Part shown: positions 13,632 to 22,785 of the stretch, one piece after another
Position numbering within the stretch: the stretch's first letter is position 1
Layout of the letters: each line of letters begins with the position of its first letter
From: Sphingomonas sp. TDK1
GTDB lineage: Bacteria > Pseudomonadota > Alphaproteobacteria > Sphingomonadales > Sphingomonadaceae
NCBI RefSeq assembly: GCF_001650735.1
Contig: NZ_LXVY01000010.1
Span: forward strand, 1 to 48,570
DNA length: 48,570 bases
Reading direction: 5' to 3'
Translations under genes and position numbers: made by a program
The notes under the pieces: generated by a model
Databases searched by the model: none
What the model was told of the DNA's origin: nothing
Seen by the model: the letters and a program-made list of their open reading frames with translations, nothing else

Positions 13632-16547
13632 ATGGCGATCTATCACTTCTCCGCCAAGGTTGTGAGCCGCGCGAACGGATCGAGCGCCGTTGCGAGCGCC
13701 GCCTATCGTTCCGCGTCCGAGCTGCACGACGATCGGCTGAATCGCGATCATGACTTTAGCAACAAGGCGGGAGTCATCCACTCCCAGGTGATGTTGCCGG
13801 AGGGCGCACCGGAGCGTTTAAAAGACCGCACAACCTTGTGGAATGAGGTGGAGGCAGGCGAGAAGCGCAAGGACGCGCAGCTTGCCCGCGAAGTGGAGTT
13901 CTCGATTCCGCGCGAGATGAACGAGAAGCAGGGTGTCCAGCTCGCGCGTGATTTCGTGAAGAAGCAGTTTGTCGATCGCGGGATGGTCGCGGACCTGAAC
14001 GTGCATTGGGACAAGGCGAAGGACGGCAGTCCCAAGCCGCACGCGCACGTCATGCTGGCGATGCGCGACGTTGGGCCGGAGGGGTTCGGGCAGAAGAACC
14101 GGGACTGGAACAGCACCGAGTTGTTGAAGGATTGGCGCGAGGCGTGGAGCGCGCACGTCAACGAGCGCATGGCCGAGCTGGGGCTTGAGGGGCGGATCGA
14201 CCATCGCTCCTATGAAGCGCAGGGCATCGCGCTTGAACCGCAGCACAAGATCGGACCCGCAGCATCGCGGCGATCGGAGCAGGGGCTTGAGGCGGAGCGG
14301 ATCGAGGATCACACCCGCATTGCGCGGGAGAACGGTGATCGGATCATCGCCGATCCCAATGTCGCGCTGGACGCGATCACCCGGCAGCAGGCGACATTCA
14401 CCACCCGCGACCTTGCGACGTTCGCGTTCCGGCATAGCGACGGCAAGGAGCAGTTCGACCAGGTAATGGGCGCGGTGCGCGCATCACCCGAGCTGGTCGC
14501 ATTGGGCAAGGACGGACGCGACCAGGAGCGGTTTACATCCCGTGACATGATCGCGGTGGAGAACCGGCTTGAGCGTGCCGGCGACGAGCTGGCGGGGCGC
14601 ACCGGGCACGGCGTCGCTGATCGGCATCGTGACGCTGCGATCGGCGCGGCCAGTGCCAAAGGCCTTGTCCTGTCGGGCGAGCAGCGCGACGCCTTCGATC
14701 ATGTCACCGGCGACGCGGCTCTGGCGTCCGTCGTCGGCTATGCCGGCAGCGGCAAATCGGCGATGCTTGGCGTCGCGCGTGAGGCGTGGGAGCGGGAGGG
14801 CTACACGGTTCGTGGCGCGGCGCTGTCGGGCATCGCGGCCGAGAATCTTGAGGGCGGGTCGGGCATTCAATCCCGCACCATCGCCAGTCTCGAACACGCA
14901 TGGGGGCAGGGGCGCGAGCAGCTAGGCCCGCGTGACGTGCTGGTCGTGGACGAGGCGGGCATGATCGGCTCACGCCAGATGGAGCGGGTGTTGGGCCAGG
15001 CGCGTGACGCCGGGGCCAAGGTCGTCATGGTCGGCGATCCCGAGCAGTTGCAGGCGATCGAGGCCGGCGCGGCGTTCCGCAGCGTCACCGAGCGCCACGG
15101 CGCAGCCGAGATCGCCGAGATCAGGCGGCAGCGCGAGGACTGGCAACGCGACGCGACGCGCGCGCTGGCGACGGGACGCACCGGCGAGGCGATTCACGCC
15201 TATGACCAAGGCGGCATGGTCCACGCGGCCGACACGCGCGAACAGGCGCGGGGCGAGCTGGTCGATGGTTGGGATCGCGCGCGCCAGGCCGAGCCGGGCA
15301 AGAGCCGGATCATTCTCACCCATACCAACGCCGAGGTGCAGAGCCTCAATGGCGAGGCGCGCGACCGGTTGCGCGCGAGCGGCGACCTTGGCGACGACGT
15401 GACGGTGAAGGCCGAGCGCGGCGAGCGGCAGTTCGCGACCGGCGACCGCATCATGTTCCTGCGCAACGAGCGCGGCATGGGGGTAAAGAACGGCACGCTG
15501 GCGACGATCGAGCGGGTATCGCCCGAGGGCATGGCGGTGCGCCTCGATGACGGGCGCGGGGTCGCGTTCGACACGAAGGATTATGCCCATGTCGATCATG
15601 GCTATGCGGCGACGTTCCACAAATCGCAGGGCGTGACGGTCGATCGCGCGCACGTCCTCGCCACCCCGGGCATGGACCGCCACAGTGCTTATGTCGGCAT
15701 GTCCCGGCACCGCGACGACGTGCAGCTCCATTATGGCCGCGACGACTTCGCCGATCGGCGCCAGCTCGTCCGCGCCCTGTCGCGCGACCGGGGCAAGGAC
15801 ATGGCCGGCGACTACACCCGGCCCGAGCAGGATCAGGCGCGCGCGTTCGCCGATCGGCGCGAGATCCGGTTCCCGGAACTCGCGCGCCAGGTGGTGGCGA
15901 AGGTCCGCGACAAGGCGCGGGGCATGTTCGACGGCTTCCGGCCGAAACCAGCGATCGAAAAAGCGACGTCGCCGGAGCGTGTCGCGGCCGATCGGCCGCT
16001 GGCACCCTCGCAGGCCCGCGCGATCGAACGCTATGGGCGCGCCGCAGCCGATATAGACCGGATGAAGGACAAGGGGTTGCCGGTGCTGGCGCACCAAGAA
16101 CAGAAGCTGGCGAAGGCCGGCGATGCGCTAGACCAGGTCCGGCCCCATGCCGCACGCGACCTCGCATCGGCATTGTCGCGCGATCCGAAGTTGATTGAGC
16201 AGGCCGCGGGGGGCAACATCAGCGGCGCGGCCAAAGCGATGGAGGCAGAGCGTCAGGTCCGCATCGATCCGGAGAAGCGCGCCGGCCGGTTCGTGGAGCA
16301 GTGGAAGGGTATGATGGAAGCGCGCGCCAGCATGGAGCGTGCCGGCGACCATGCAGGTGCGGAGAAGCTGGGCAAGCGCATGGAGGGCATCGCGGGCGGA
16401 TTGCATCGCGACCCGCAGCTCGAATCCGTGTTGCAGCGACGCGCCCCCGAACTGGCATTGAGCATGGAACGTGGCCGGTCGATCGGGCAGGAATTGGCGC
16501 AGTCGGTCAGCATCGGGCGGGACCGCGACCGTGGCATGAGCCGGTAG
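13632..16547 (+). CDS. traA: TraA, Ti-type conjugative relaxase-helicase
   Basis: A 971-residue bifunctional protein that nicks oriT and unwinds the transferred strand. The N-terminal MobA/MobL domain begins MAIYHFSAKVVSRANG and has the metal-binding HxH motif in PKPHAHVML near residue 136. A RecD2-like helicase follows, with Walker A GYAGSGKSAM near residue 370, VVDEAGM near 438, and C-terminal YAATFHKSQG and VGMSRHRDD motifs. ATG 13620 is in frame, but 13632 gives the family N-terminus and has CGGAG just upstream. It ends next to the DUF6118-like gene. Confidence 0.93.
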   Translation: MAIYHFSAKVVSRANGSSAVASAAYRSASELHDDRLNRDHDFSNKAGVIHSQVMLPEGAPERLKDRTTLWNEVEAGEKRKDAQLAREVEFSIPREMNEKQGVQLARDFVKKQFVDRGMVADLNVHWDKAKDGSPKPHAHVMLAMRDVGPEGFGQKNRDWNSTELLKDWREAWSAHVNERMAELGLEGRIDHRSYEAQGIALEPQHKIGPAASRRSEQGLEAERIEDHTRIARENGDRIIADPNVALDAITRQQATFTTRDLATFAFRHSDGKEQFDQVMGAVRASPELVALGKDGRDQERFTSRDMIAVENRLERAGDELAGRTGHGVADRHRDAAIGAASAKGLVLSGEQRDAFDHVTGDAALASVVGYAGSGKSAMLGVAREAWEREGYTVRGAALSGIAAENLEGGSGIQSRTIASLEHAWGQGREQLGPRDVLVVDEAGMIGSRQMERVLGQARDAGAKVVMVGDPEQLQAIEAGAAFRSVTERHGAAEIAEIRRQREDWQRDATRALATGRTGEAIHAYDQGGMVHAADTREQARGELVDGWDRARQAEPGKSRIILTHTNAEVQSLNGEARDRLRASGDLGDDVTVKAERGERQFATGDRIMFLRNERGMGVKNGTLATIERVSPEGMAVRLDDGRGVAFDTKDYAHVDHGYAATFHKSQGVTVDRAHVLATPGMDRHSAYVGMSRHRDDVQLHYGRDDFADRRQLVRALSRDRGKDMAGDYTRPEQDQARAFADRREIRFPELARQVVAKVRDKARGMFDGFRPKPAIEKATSPERVAADRPLAPSQARAIERYGRAAADIDRMKDKGLPVLAHQEQKLAKAGDALDQVRPHAARDLASALSRDPKLIEQAAGGNISGAAKAMEAERQVRIDPEKRAGRFVEQWKGMMEARASMERAGDHAGAEKLGKRMEGIAGGLHRDPQLESVLQRRAPELALSMERGRSIGQELAQSVSIGRDRDRGMSR

Positions 16548-17282
16548 GTGACGATGGACGACGATATTCAGGAAGGCGGCGATCCGGCGGAGGCGTTCGA
16601 CCGGTTGCGCGCCGTGATCGAAGGCCAGGACCGCGAGCTGGCGTTGCTACGCCGTGCTGTGGAGGGCTTGGCGGCCGAGCGGGCGCATATCGACGTGCCC
16701 GACTATTCCGAGACGCTGGGGCGTATGCAGCAGGGCGTGGACGCCACGGCGGACCGGATCGCGGTCATCAACGACGTGATCGCGCGGAGTCCGGCGCTGG
16801 CGATGACCCCCGAGCAGATGGCGCAGCGGATCGCCGCAGCGGGCAACGCTGCCCGGCGTGAGGATCAGGCGGCGCTCGCCAAGGCCGGCGAGGACAAGGC
16901 CCGTGTCATGGCCGAGCTTCGCGCCATCGCCGGATCGGCATGGACGCGGGCCGACCAGAAGAACCGGCAGCTGTGGTTCGGGCTGGGCGGGGCGGCGATA
17001 GGCATCCTGGCATGGGCGGTCCTGCCCGGCCTCGTCGCGCGCGAGGTCGCGCCGGCGAGCTGGCAATGGCCCGAGCGCATGGCGGCAAGGACGCTCGACC
17101 TTCCCCGTTGGGAAGCAGGGCAGCGGATGATGCAGAGCGCCAGCCCGACCGCGTTCCGCGCCATCGTCGGGGCCGACAGGATCGTGACGGCCAACCGTGA
17201 GGCGATCGAAGGATGCAGCAAGGCCGCAGCCCGAACGCGTGAGACGGTGCGATGCACGATCCGGGTCGCGCCTGTGCGTTAG
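16548..17282 (+). CDS. DUF6118-like membrane protein of the transfer region
   Basis: A 244-residue protein, GTG start directly after the traA stop (an ATG at 16554 is also possible). A long helical, probably coiled-coil N-terminal part (to about 140) is followed by one membrane segment (FGLGGAAIGILAWAVLPGLV) and a short C-terminal domain with two cysteines. It resembles DUF6118 proteins found next to traA on sphingomonad plasmids. Function unknown; co-transcription with traA suggests a transfer role. Confidence 0.6.
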   Translation: MTMDDDIQEGGDPAEAFDRLRAVIEGQDRELALLRRAVEGLAAERAHIDVPDYSETLGRMQQGVDATADRIAVINDVIARSPALAMTPEQMAQRIAAAGNAARREDQAALAKAGEDKARVMAELRAIAGSAWTRADQKNRQLWFGLGGAAIGILAWAVLPGLVAREVAPASWQWPERMAARTLDLPRWEAGQRMMQSASPTAFRAIVGADRIVTANREAIEGCSKAAARTRETVRCTIRVAPVR

Positions 17283-17313
17283 GGGGGCGAGCGCTAGAGG
17301 AGTCTAAACTCCG

Positions 17314-17580
17314 TCAGGCACATTCCGGCAAAGCGAGAAGATTATCGTTCCACTTCCCGTCAGCATAGGTGCGAACGTAAGGCCCGTTCTGCCCATCAAC
17401 GACGCCAATATCAGCGCGTGTGCCGTTGACGCGAGTGAAGAATGTATTCGTTTTGCCGCGAATTGACTGGATTACCTCGTTGCGTGTCCACTTCCAGCCA
17501 TTGCCCCCAAGATGGGTAATACCTTCATGAGTGCTATTGCGTGGCTGCTTGTTAATACAAGTGACTTGAACGTCGGCCAT
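17314..17580 (-). CDS. DUF3892 protein
   Basis: An 88-residue cytoplasmic protein. The layout VTCINKQ...HEGITHLGG...WKWTRNEVIQSI...TFFTRVNG...RTYADGKWNDNLLALPEC is that of DUF3892, a widespread small family without known activity. It is the last of three small leftward genes. Confidence 0.7.
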   Translation of the reverse strand: MADVQVTCINKQPRNSTHEGITHLGGNGWKWTRNEVIQSIRGKTNTFFTRVNGTRADIGVVDGQNGPYVRTYADGKWNDNLLALPECA

Positions 17581-17591
17581 GATTGTAGCTC

Positions 17592-17852
17592 CTAATTGAG
17601 AGTGTAACGTTTCCAGGGCACGCGGCTGGGCGACACGTGCGACATGAACCGCGTAATGTCAGGCCGACCGAAATAGGTCGCTCGCCCTGACGAATCCTGC
17701 GCCATGAGCACGACCGGCACGCCTGGGAACACCGGACTGAATGACCGGATCGCCGATTGAGCTTCGGTCCGATTGTCCACGACATGCCGCTTCACGACGA
17801 CGATCGCGAACGTAACTCCCTGTTCGCGGAGCACAGCGCCTTCAAATTGCAT
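17592..17852 (-). CDS. Conserved small protein in the DUF3892 cassette
   Basis: An 86-residue protein not recognised. It looks like a compact alpha/beta domain (VTFAIVVVKRHVVD, then FPGVPVVLMAQDSSGRATYFGR). The spacing of about 11 bp on each side ties it to the DUF3892 gene and the repeat protein. Confidence 0.5.
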   Translation of the reverse strand: MQFEGAVLREQGVTFAIVVVKRHVVDNRTEAQSAIRSFSPVFPGVPVVLMAQDSSGRATYFGRPDITRFMSHVSPSRVPWKRYTLN

Positions 17853-17863
17853 ATCAGCCTCCC

Positions 17864-18082
17864 TCAGCTTTCACGCACGGTGGTGCGGGGGCTCGCTTTG
17901 CCGTGAGCGGTCGTCACGTAACGACCGCTGATTGCACTGCGGAAATGCGCGCCCGAGCTGGCACCCGAGCTATTGGACTCGTGGACCGTTGTGCGGGGGC
18001 TTGCTTTGCCGTGACCCGTTGTCACGAAGCGCCCGCTGATCGCGCTGCGGAAATGTCCGCCGCCGCCTTTTTTACCTGCCAT
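17864..18082 (-). CDS. Small basic protein with an internal duplication
   Basis: A 72-residue protein built from two near-identical units of about 27 residues: HFRSAISGRFVTTGHGKASP, then RTTVHES; and HFRSAISGRYVTTAHGKASP, then RTTVRES. They are joined by a Ser/Gly linker. ATG 18082 has GGGAGA upstream. Single-unit relatives are common short hypothetical proteins in proteobacteria, sometimes mislabelled as transporters. The duplication is visible at DNA level too (17881-17945 and 17986-18055), suggesting a recent event. It heads the three-gene cassette. Confidence 0.6.
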   Translation of the reverse strand: MAGKKGGGGHFRSAISGRFVTTGHGKASPRTTVHESNSSGASSGAHFRSAISGRYVTTAHGKASPRTTVRES

Positions 18083-18218
18083 CTTCAATCTCCCGTCAAC
18101 CTAAGGGTTGCCGGCGGAGTTCGGACTACCGGCACGGGATATATGGCAACTACGAGTTCGCTGTTCAAGTAGGAAATGTGATGGTAGCACCGAACAGGCA
18201 AATTTTCACGGAGAAACC

Positions 18219-18539
18219 ATGTCATCAACCTTGGGTCGTAAGGTTCGCGACCTGCGACAGGAAAAGGGTCTCACCCTCGACCAGCTCGCGCAGGCCACCG
18301 GCAGCAGTAAAAGCTACATTTGGGAAATTGAGAACAAGCCGGTTGCCCGCCCATCCGGCGAAAAGCTGAACCGCATCGCTGCCGTGCTAGGCGTCACGCC
18401 AGAGTTTCTGGCCGACGAAGATCGTACCAATGCTACCGTCGATGAGTTCGACGAGGCGTTTTATCGCAAATACCAGGGAGCCGATCCGAACGTGAAGGAA
18501 AAGTTGAAGCGCATCCTCGATGTGTTGGATGACGAATAA
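18219..18539 (+). CDS. XRE-family regulator paired with ImmA
   Basis: A 106-residue helix-turn-helix protein (HTH about residues 8-62, GLTLDQLAQATGSSKSYIWEIE) with an acidic helical tail. The ATG at 18219 follows ACGGAG. Its stop overlaps the next ATG (TAATG), making the usual XRE-ImmA/IrrE pair, in which the metalloprotease inactivates a repressor. Whether this protein is the protease target or regulates another gene is not shown. Confidence 0.8.
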   Translation: MSSTLGRKVRDLRQEKGLTLDQLAQATGSSKSYIWEIENKPVARPSGEKLNRIAAVLGVTPEFLADEDRTNATVDEFDEAFYRKYQGADPNVKEKLKRILDVLDDE

Positions 18540-19414
18540 TGCCTGATCCGACCCAACCGATAGCTTGGGCGAACTTCCTCACCCAGGCATGGGGACCAAG
18601 ATTCCCGGTTGAGGTCGTGACGATCGCGATGGACTATACCCAGCGCTTTCCCGATCCCATCAAGAAGATCGAAAAGGCGGAGGTCGATCATTTTGAGGGT
18701 GCCCTGTTTCCGCTACGCAAAAGCGGAAAATGGGCCATTCTCTACAATCCCAACATCATTTCTGCTGGTCGGATCAACTTCACCCTAGCCCATGAGCTGG
18801 GGCATTACCTCGTCCACCGCGCACTTAGTCCCGATGGTTTTGAATGTGGGCAGGAGCGAGTGCTGGGGCTTGATCGCGATGCCGTCCGCCGAAAGATCGA
18901 ACAAGAGGCCGATGCCTTCGCCTCTTACCTTCTCATGCCGATCAACGACTATCGTGCTCAGGTTGGCGGAGATGAGATGACGTTGGAGCTGCTGCGCCAA
19001 TGCGCCGACCGCTATGGCGTTTCGATGACAGCCGCAGCGATCAAATGGCTGGATTTCACCCCTAAATGTGCTGCCCTCGTCGTCGCCACGAATGGATTTG
19101 TGCTTTGGTGCTGGCGAAGCACGAGTGCGAAAAAGAGGCGGATTTTTTTCCCGCAGGGGATGGAGCTGCCGGTCGGATCGCTCGCGGCCCAGCCGGCCTT
19201 GATCCTCCCTGATGCCACTCGCGGGGCAATGCTCGATCGACAGATATGGGGCGCATCAACCGACGTAAGAGAAATGGCGATCTTCGCCGATCGCTATGAA
19301 ATGACCATCTCGCTTCTTGTTTTTGACGACGTTGAAGGTGGATATGCTGATTGGGAGGTTGACGAAGAGGATACATTTGACCGGTTCAATCGACAGCTTT
19401 CGCAGCGGGCATAA
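18539..19414 (+). CDS. ImmA/IrrE-type metallopeptidase
   Basis: A 291-residue protein with a zinc-peptidase centre HELGH at residues 85-89 and a third ligand E123 in EQEADAFASYLL, typical of ImmA/IrrE. The C-terminal half (about 160-280) is a separate sensor-like domain with no named family recognised. Such pairs control mobile elements, toxin-antitoxin pairs or stress responses. The gene ends at a large inverted repeat (arms TCATCGGC and GCCGATGA, 19415-19459). Confidence 0.82.
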   Translation: MPDPTQPIAWANFLTQAWGPRFPVEVVTIAMDYTQRFPDPIKKIEKAEVDHFEGALFPLRKSGKWAILYNPNIISAGRINFTLAHELGHYLVHRALSPDGFECGQERVLGLDRDAVRRKIEQEADAFASYLLMPINDYRAQVGGDEMTLELLRQCADRYGVSMTAAAIKWLDFTPKCAALVVATNGFVLWCWRSTSAKKRRIFFPQGMELPVGSLAAQPALILPDATRGAMLDRQIWGASTDVREMAIFADRYEMTISLLVFDDVEGGYADWEVDEEDTFDRFNRQLSQRA

Positions 19415-19492
19415 TCATCGGCTTTCAATGCCTAAGAGAACGGCTCATCTTGCCGATGAGGCTTTCACCTAGACGAGGGCAGCAGACCAGAC

Positions 19493-19942
19493 GTGAGCGA
19501 GGGAACTGAGGACCAGCTACGGCAAATCTGGAATCAGGGCGCGATCCCTGTTCTGTATCGTCGCGGACCAGGAAACCCGTTGCTGGCGCGGCTGCCCTAT
19601 GCCCTTACCAACCGGCCTTGGCTTGGATCGTTCGGTCGAAAGAACCCGGAGTGGGATGCAAAGGCAAAGCATTGGGAGCTGCCGCAGGCGTGGTTCAACA
19701 AGCTGGTTCGCGCCTGCCTCGACAAGTTCGGCATTGTCTACATCATCCAGCCCTACCGTGAGCAGGAGAAATGCGCGCCTGCCTGTTGGGCGGCCCAGGG
19801 CGAGGAGTGCCAATGCTCCTGCATGGGGGTAAACCACGGTGTGAGCAGCGCAGGCGGCGACTGGAAGGTCATATCGGACGCTTTCGCAACCCGATGGGGA
19901 GAGAGGCATCTTGCTTGCCGGCTTCTGACCCGGCAAGCCTAG
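19493..19942 (+). CDS. Conserved hypothetical protein with a Cys cluster
   Basis: A 149-residue protein starting at GTG. A basic N-terminal part contains RLPYALTNRPWLGSFGRKNP, then a Cys-rich segment CAPACWAAQGEECQCSCMG followed by NHG. Five cysteines in 16 residues suggest a metal or Fe-S site. The pattern is familiar from unannotated plasmid and phage genes, but no function can be given. Confidence 0.6.
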   Translation: MSEGTEDQLRQIWNQGAIPVLYRRGPGNPLLARLPYALTNRPWLGSFGRKNPEWDAKAKHWELPQAWFNKLVRACLDKFGIVYIIQPYREQEKCAPACWAAQGEECQCSCMGVNHGVSSAGGDWKVISDAFATRWGERHLACRLLTRQA

Positions 19943-19967
19943 ACGAGAACGACCCGCATCGGCCGAG

Positions 19968-19980
19968 GTGTCACAACCGT
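19968..19980 (+). repeat. GTGTCACAACCG motif, copy 2
   Basis: One of three occurrences (3274-3288 inverted, 19968, 29029-29043). This one sits between the hypothetical gene and the 3' end of the dedA-like gene, at the left edge of the RND operon. Confidence 0.5.
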
Positions 19981-19993
19981 TCCGGTTTTGACT

Positions 19994-20590
19994 TTAGGTG
20001 GCGCGCCACGTCGCCACCCGATAGAGATATGCGGCGATCACCAGCCCGACGATGATGTTGGTAATCGGATTCAGGTAGGCGGCAACGATCCGGTATTGCC
20101 CTTCAAGAAGGTAGCCGGCCACTGCTAACAGTGTCGTCCAGAGCGCGGTTCCAAGCGTCGTGAACAGCAGAAAACGCGGTAGGCTCATACCGAACACGCC
20201 TGCTGGTACCGAGATCAGCGTTCGCAGCGCGGGGACGAGCCTGCCGAGCAACACGGCTTTGCCGGAATGTCGATCGAACCAGCGGTCCACGCGGTCGATG
20301 TCCCGTGGTGCAAGCGTCAGCCAGCGCCCGTGCCGCCCCGCCCAGCGCCGCAACCGATCGGCACCGATCCACTTGCCGACATAATACCAGAACAGCGCGC
20401 CCGCGACCGAGCCGCCCGTACCAGCCACGATCACGCCGAACAGACTCAATCGCCCTTGCCCCGCGCCAAAACCGGCAGCGGGCATAATGATTTCGGAGGG
20501 GATTGGCGGAAACACATTTTCAAGAAACATCAGCACGGCAATGCCGAGGTAGCCGGCTTCGTTAAGAAACTCGATTAGGCGATCGAACAC
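19994..20590 (-). CDS. DedA-family membrane protein
   Basis: A 198-residue inner-membrane protein of the DedA/VTT family, now known to include undecaprenyl-phosphate and phospholipid flippases. The motifs ENVFPPIPSEIIMP and GRLVPALRTLISVPAG are diagnostic, and about five hydrophobic segments are seen. It is the last gene of the leftward RND-regulator operon and could help maintain the envelope under the same stress. Confidence 0.85.
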   Translation of the reverse strand: MFDRLIEFLNEAGYLGIAVLMFLENVFPPIPSEIIMPAAGFGAGQGRLSLFGVIVAGTGGSVAGALFWYYVGKWIGADRLRRWAGRHGRWLTLAPRDIDRVDRWFDRHSGKAVLLGRLVPALRTLISVPAGVFGMSLPRFLLFTTLGTALWTTLLAVAGYLLEGQYRIVAAYLNPITNIIVGLVIAAYLYRVATWRAT

Positions 20591-20637
20591 AGGCAGTCTT
20601 TCAATAGCGGTTTGTCGTGGCGAGAAACCGGTTCAAT

Positions 20638-21417
20638 TTACCCGGCTCTGTTCTCACCAGGATGTTGGCCTGCGCGTTGTGGCAGGATCAGGATGAGGGC
20701 CAGGATGGCCGCCGCAAGCACTGCCGAAGCGAGCGGGCGGCTGAAATCGAGCCCGCCTTTTGCGATCGGCTTATCGAGGAAATCGCCTACGGCCGCGCCG
20801 AGCGGCCGGGTCAGGATGAACGCCGCCCAGAACAAGAATACCCGGTTTGCCTTCGTCAAGAAGTAGAGGCCGGCGAGTATCGCCAGCATCGCGCCGAAGA
20901 TCGCCGCTGCACCCAGATAGCCGAGGCCCCCGGTGTCCGCTGTCCAATCACCGAGTGCCGTGCCGAGCGTCTGCGAGAAGGTGATGGTGAGCCAGTAGAA
21001 CAGCTCCGCCTTGGATCCCCGAACGGTATCGACCGAGATCGAGCCAAGGGTGCGATACCAAGCGAACAGGGACGCCAGCACGCATCCGAGCAGCAGCGCC
21101 GAACCTCCGGTATAGCCGATGCTCAACGACCGCGTGGCGAAGTCCGCCATCGTCGTTCCCGCGGTCGTCGATGCGATGATCGTCGCCCAGTAGAGAAAGG
21201 GGTGGAAACGCGTCGCCGTCACCTGCCACCAGACCAGCGCGATCAACGCCGTCAGGAAAATCGCGGTGCCGACAAGATAGCCCAGGTTCATCGACATGCT
21301 GACGGTATCACCGGCGGTTTCGCCGAGCGTCGTCGCCAGAATCTTGATGATCCAGAAACCCAGCGTGATCGCCGGCACCTTGCTCAAAAGTTCGCGCCTG
21401 TCGCCGATCGTCATCAT
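20638..21417 (-). CDS. COG4705-type multispanning membrane protein
   Basis: A 259-residue protein with eight or so hydrophobic segments and a repeated pattern: KVPAITLGFWIIKILATTLGETAGD, and later FWLTITFSQTLGTALGDWTAD and ILTRPLGAAVGDFLDKP. That internal repeat is typical of the COG4705 group of uncharacterised membrane proteins, often found next to two-component regulators. Transport function is plausible but unproven. It follows the sensor kinase by 18 bp. Confidence 0.7.
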   Translation of the reverse strand: MMTIGDRRELLSKVPAITLGFWIIKILATTLGETAGDTVSMSMNLGYLVGTAIFLTALIALVWWQVTATRFHPFLYWATIIASTTAGTTMADFATRSLSIGYTGGSALLLGCVLASLFAWYRTLGSISVDTVRGSKAELFYWLTITFSQTLGTALGDWTADTGGLGYLGAAAIFGAMLAILAGLYFLTKANRVFLFWAAFILTRPLGAAVGDFLDKPIAKGGLDFSRPLASAVLAAAILALILILPQRAGQHPGENRAG

Positions 21418-21435
21418 GTGTTCCCGACTTCCAAA

Positions 21436-22785
21436 TCAGTCATTCCCGCGGATCGGGAGTTCGACAGCGACACCAAATCCGGGCGGCGCGAGCAGCGAGG
21501 CCGTGCCCCGGTGCGCTGTCGCGACCGCAGCAACGAGCGCCAGGCCCAGGCCATGACCTTCCGACGATCGGCTACGTTCCGCGCGCGCGAACCGCTGGAA
21601 CAGCCGGGGCGCATCTTCGGGTGCTACACCGTGTCCGTCATCGGCGACCGTCAGGCGAGCAATGGCTTCATCACGCTCCAGCTCGACACGAACCGTCGTT
21701 CCCGGGGGGGTGTGGCGGAGCGCGTTGTCGAGGAGATTGGTGATAAGCTGTTGCAGCAGCCGTCGATCGCCCGTCGTCCAGATCGCGGGTGCAATCGCTG
21801 TGACGAGCAGATGGCCGCTTGCCTCCATATCGGGGCGGTAGGTGTCGACCAGTTCCTCGACCAGTTGGTCCAGCGGCAAGTCCTGAAAATGGGCGCGAGG
21901 GGACAACGCTTCCACCTCCGCGATGCGCAGCAATGCCCCGAAGATATCCAGCAGTTCGCGTGATTGTGCGGCAGCGGCCTCGATCGCTTGGCGTTTCTCG
22001 TCCACATCCCGTGCCGATAGCGCTTCATCGAGCCGGTTATGCAGGCGCGTCAGCGGGGTGCGCAGGTCGTGGGCTACGTCGCTCGACACTTGGCGCAGAT
22101 TGTCCATCAGTCCACCGATCCGGTCGAGCATCCGGTTGAGCGTCGCCGACACGCGATCGAACTCGTCACCTGCACCGGTGAGCGGCATACGTCGCGCAAG
22201 ATCACCATCGATGATCGCGAGGGCGGTGCGGTCGATGCGCGAGAGGCGTGCGCGTGTCACCGCACCGACCAGCCAGGCCCCGCCGATGCCGAGCAGCAGC
22301 ATGACGCCGAATGCGCCGGCGAACAGCTTGAGCAGCGTCGCATCCATCTCGTCGATGACTTCGCGATCGGCCGCGACGACCAGCCGGCTGCTGTCAGGCA
22401 ACCGGGTGGTCAGGGCCTGTGCGATCCGGTGCTCGCCGTCGCGCCGGTAATGCAGCAATTCCAGATAACCCGGCAGGGTCGGGGCGGTCGCGTCGAGCGA
22501 CCCCGCCACGCGGCGACCCGCCGGGTCGACCAGCAGGTACTCCAGACTGGCGGTGCTTCGCGCCGCCTCGCGCCGGCGGATCGCAGCCGCGACGCCAGTA
22601 GGACCGTCATCGCCTTCGTCGATCAGCGCGCGCGTCTCGATGGCAACGCGGTGATCGAGCTGGATCTCAAGGGCTTCGTGCGTCACTTCATAGGCGACGA
22701 CGCCGATGACAAGCGTCGCAAGCGCGAAGCAGGACGCGACCAAAGCGACGAGCCCGAAGGTTGATCGCCACGGGCGGGTCATCAC
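21436..22785 (-). CDS. Sensor histidine kinase of the RND operon
   Basis: A 449-residue membrane kinase. Two membrane segments (about 10-32 and 155-177) bracket a periplasmic sensor domain of some 120 residues. A HAMP region follows, then an H-box SSDVAHDLRTPLTRL with H239, and a catalytic domain with LLDNALRHTPPG and GHGLGLALV. It resembles kinases of metal/envelope regulators (CusS/QseC class). Its start overlaps the response-regulator stop by 4 bp, so the two make one signalling pair. Confidence 0.9.
   Translation of the reverse strand: MMTRPWRSTFGLVALVASCFALATLVIGVVAYEVTHEALEIQLDHRVAIETRALIDEGDDGPTGVAAAIRRREAARSTASLEYLLVDPAGRRVAGSLDATAPTLPGYLELLHYRRDGEHRIAQALTTRLPDSSRLVVAADREVIDEMDATLLKLFAGAFGVMLLLGIGGAWLVGAVTRARLSRIDRTALAIIDGDLARRMPLTGAGDEFDRVSATLNRMLDRIGGLMDNLRQVSSDVAHDLRTPLTRLHNRLDEALSARDVDEKRQAIEAAAAQSRELLDIFGALLRIAEVEALSPRAHFQDLPLDQLVEELVDTYRPDMEASGHLLVTAIAPAIWTTGDRRLLQQLITNLLDNALRHTPPGTTVRVELERDEAIARLTVADDGHGVAPEDAPRLFQRFARAERSRSSEGHGLGLALVAAVATAHRGTASLLAPPGFGVAVELPIRGND

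Noticed and set aside
14970..16097. A 375-codon minus-strand frame
   Set aside because: It is antisense to the helicase part of traA and has no recognisable domain.
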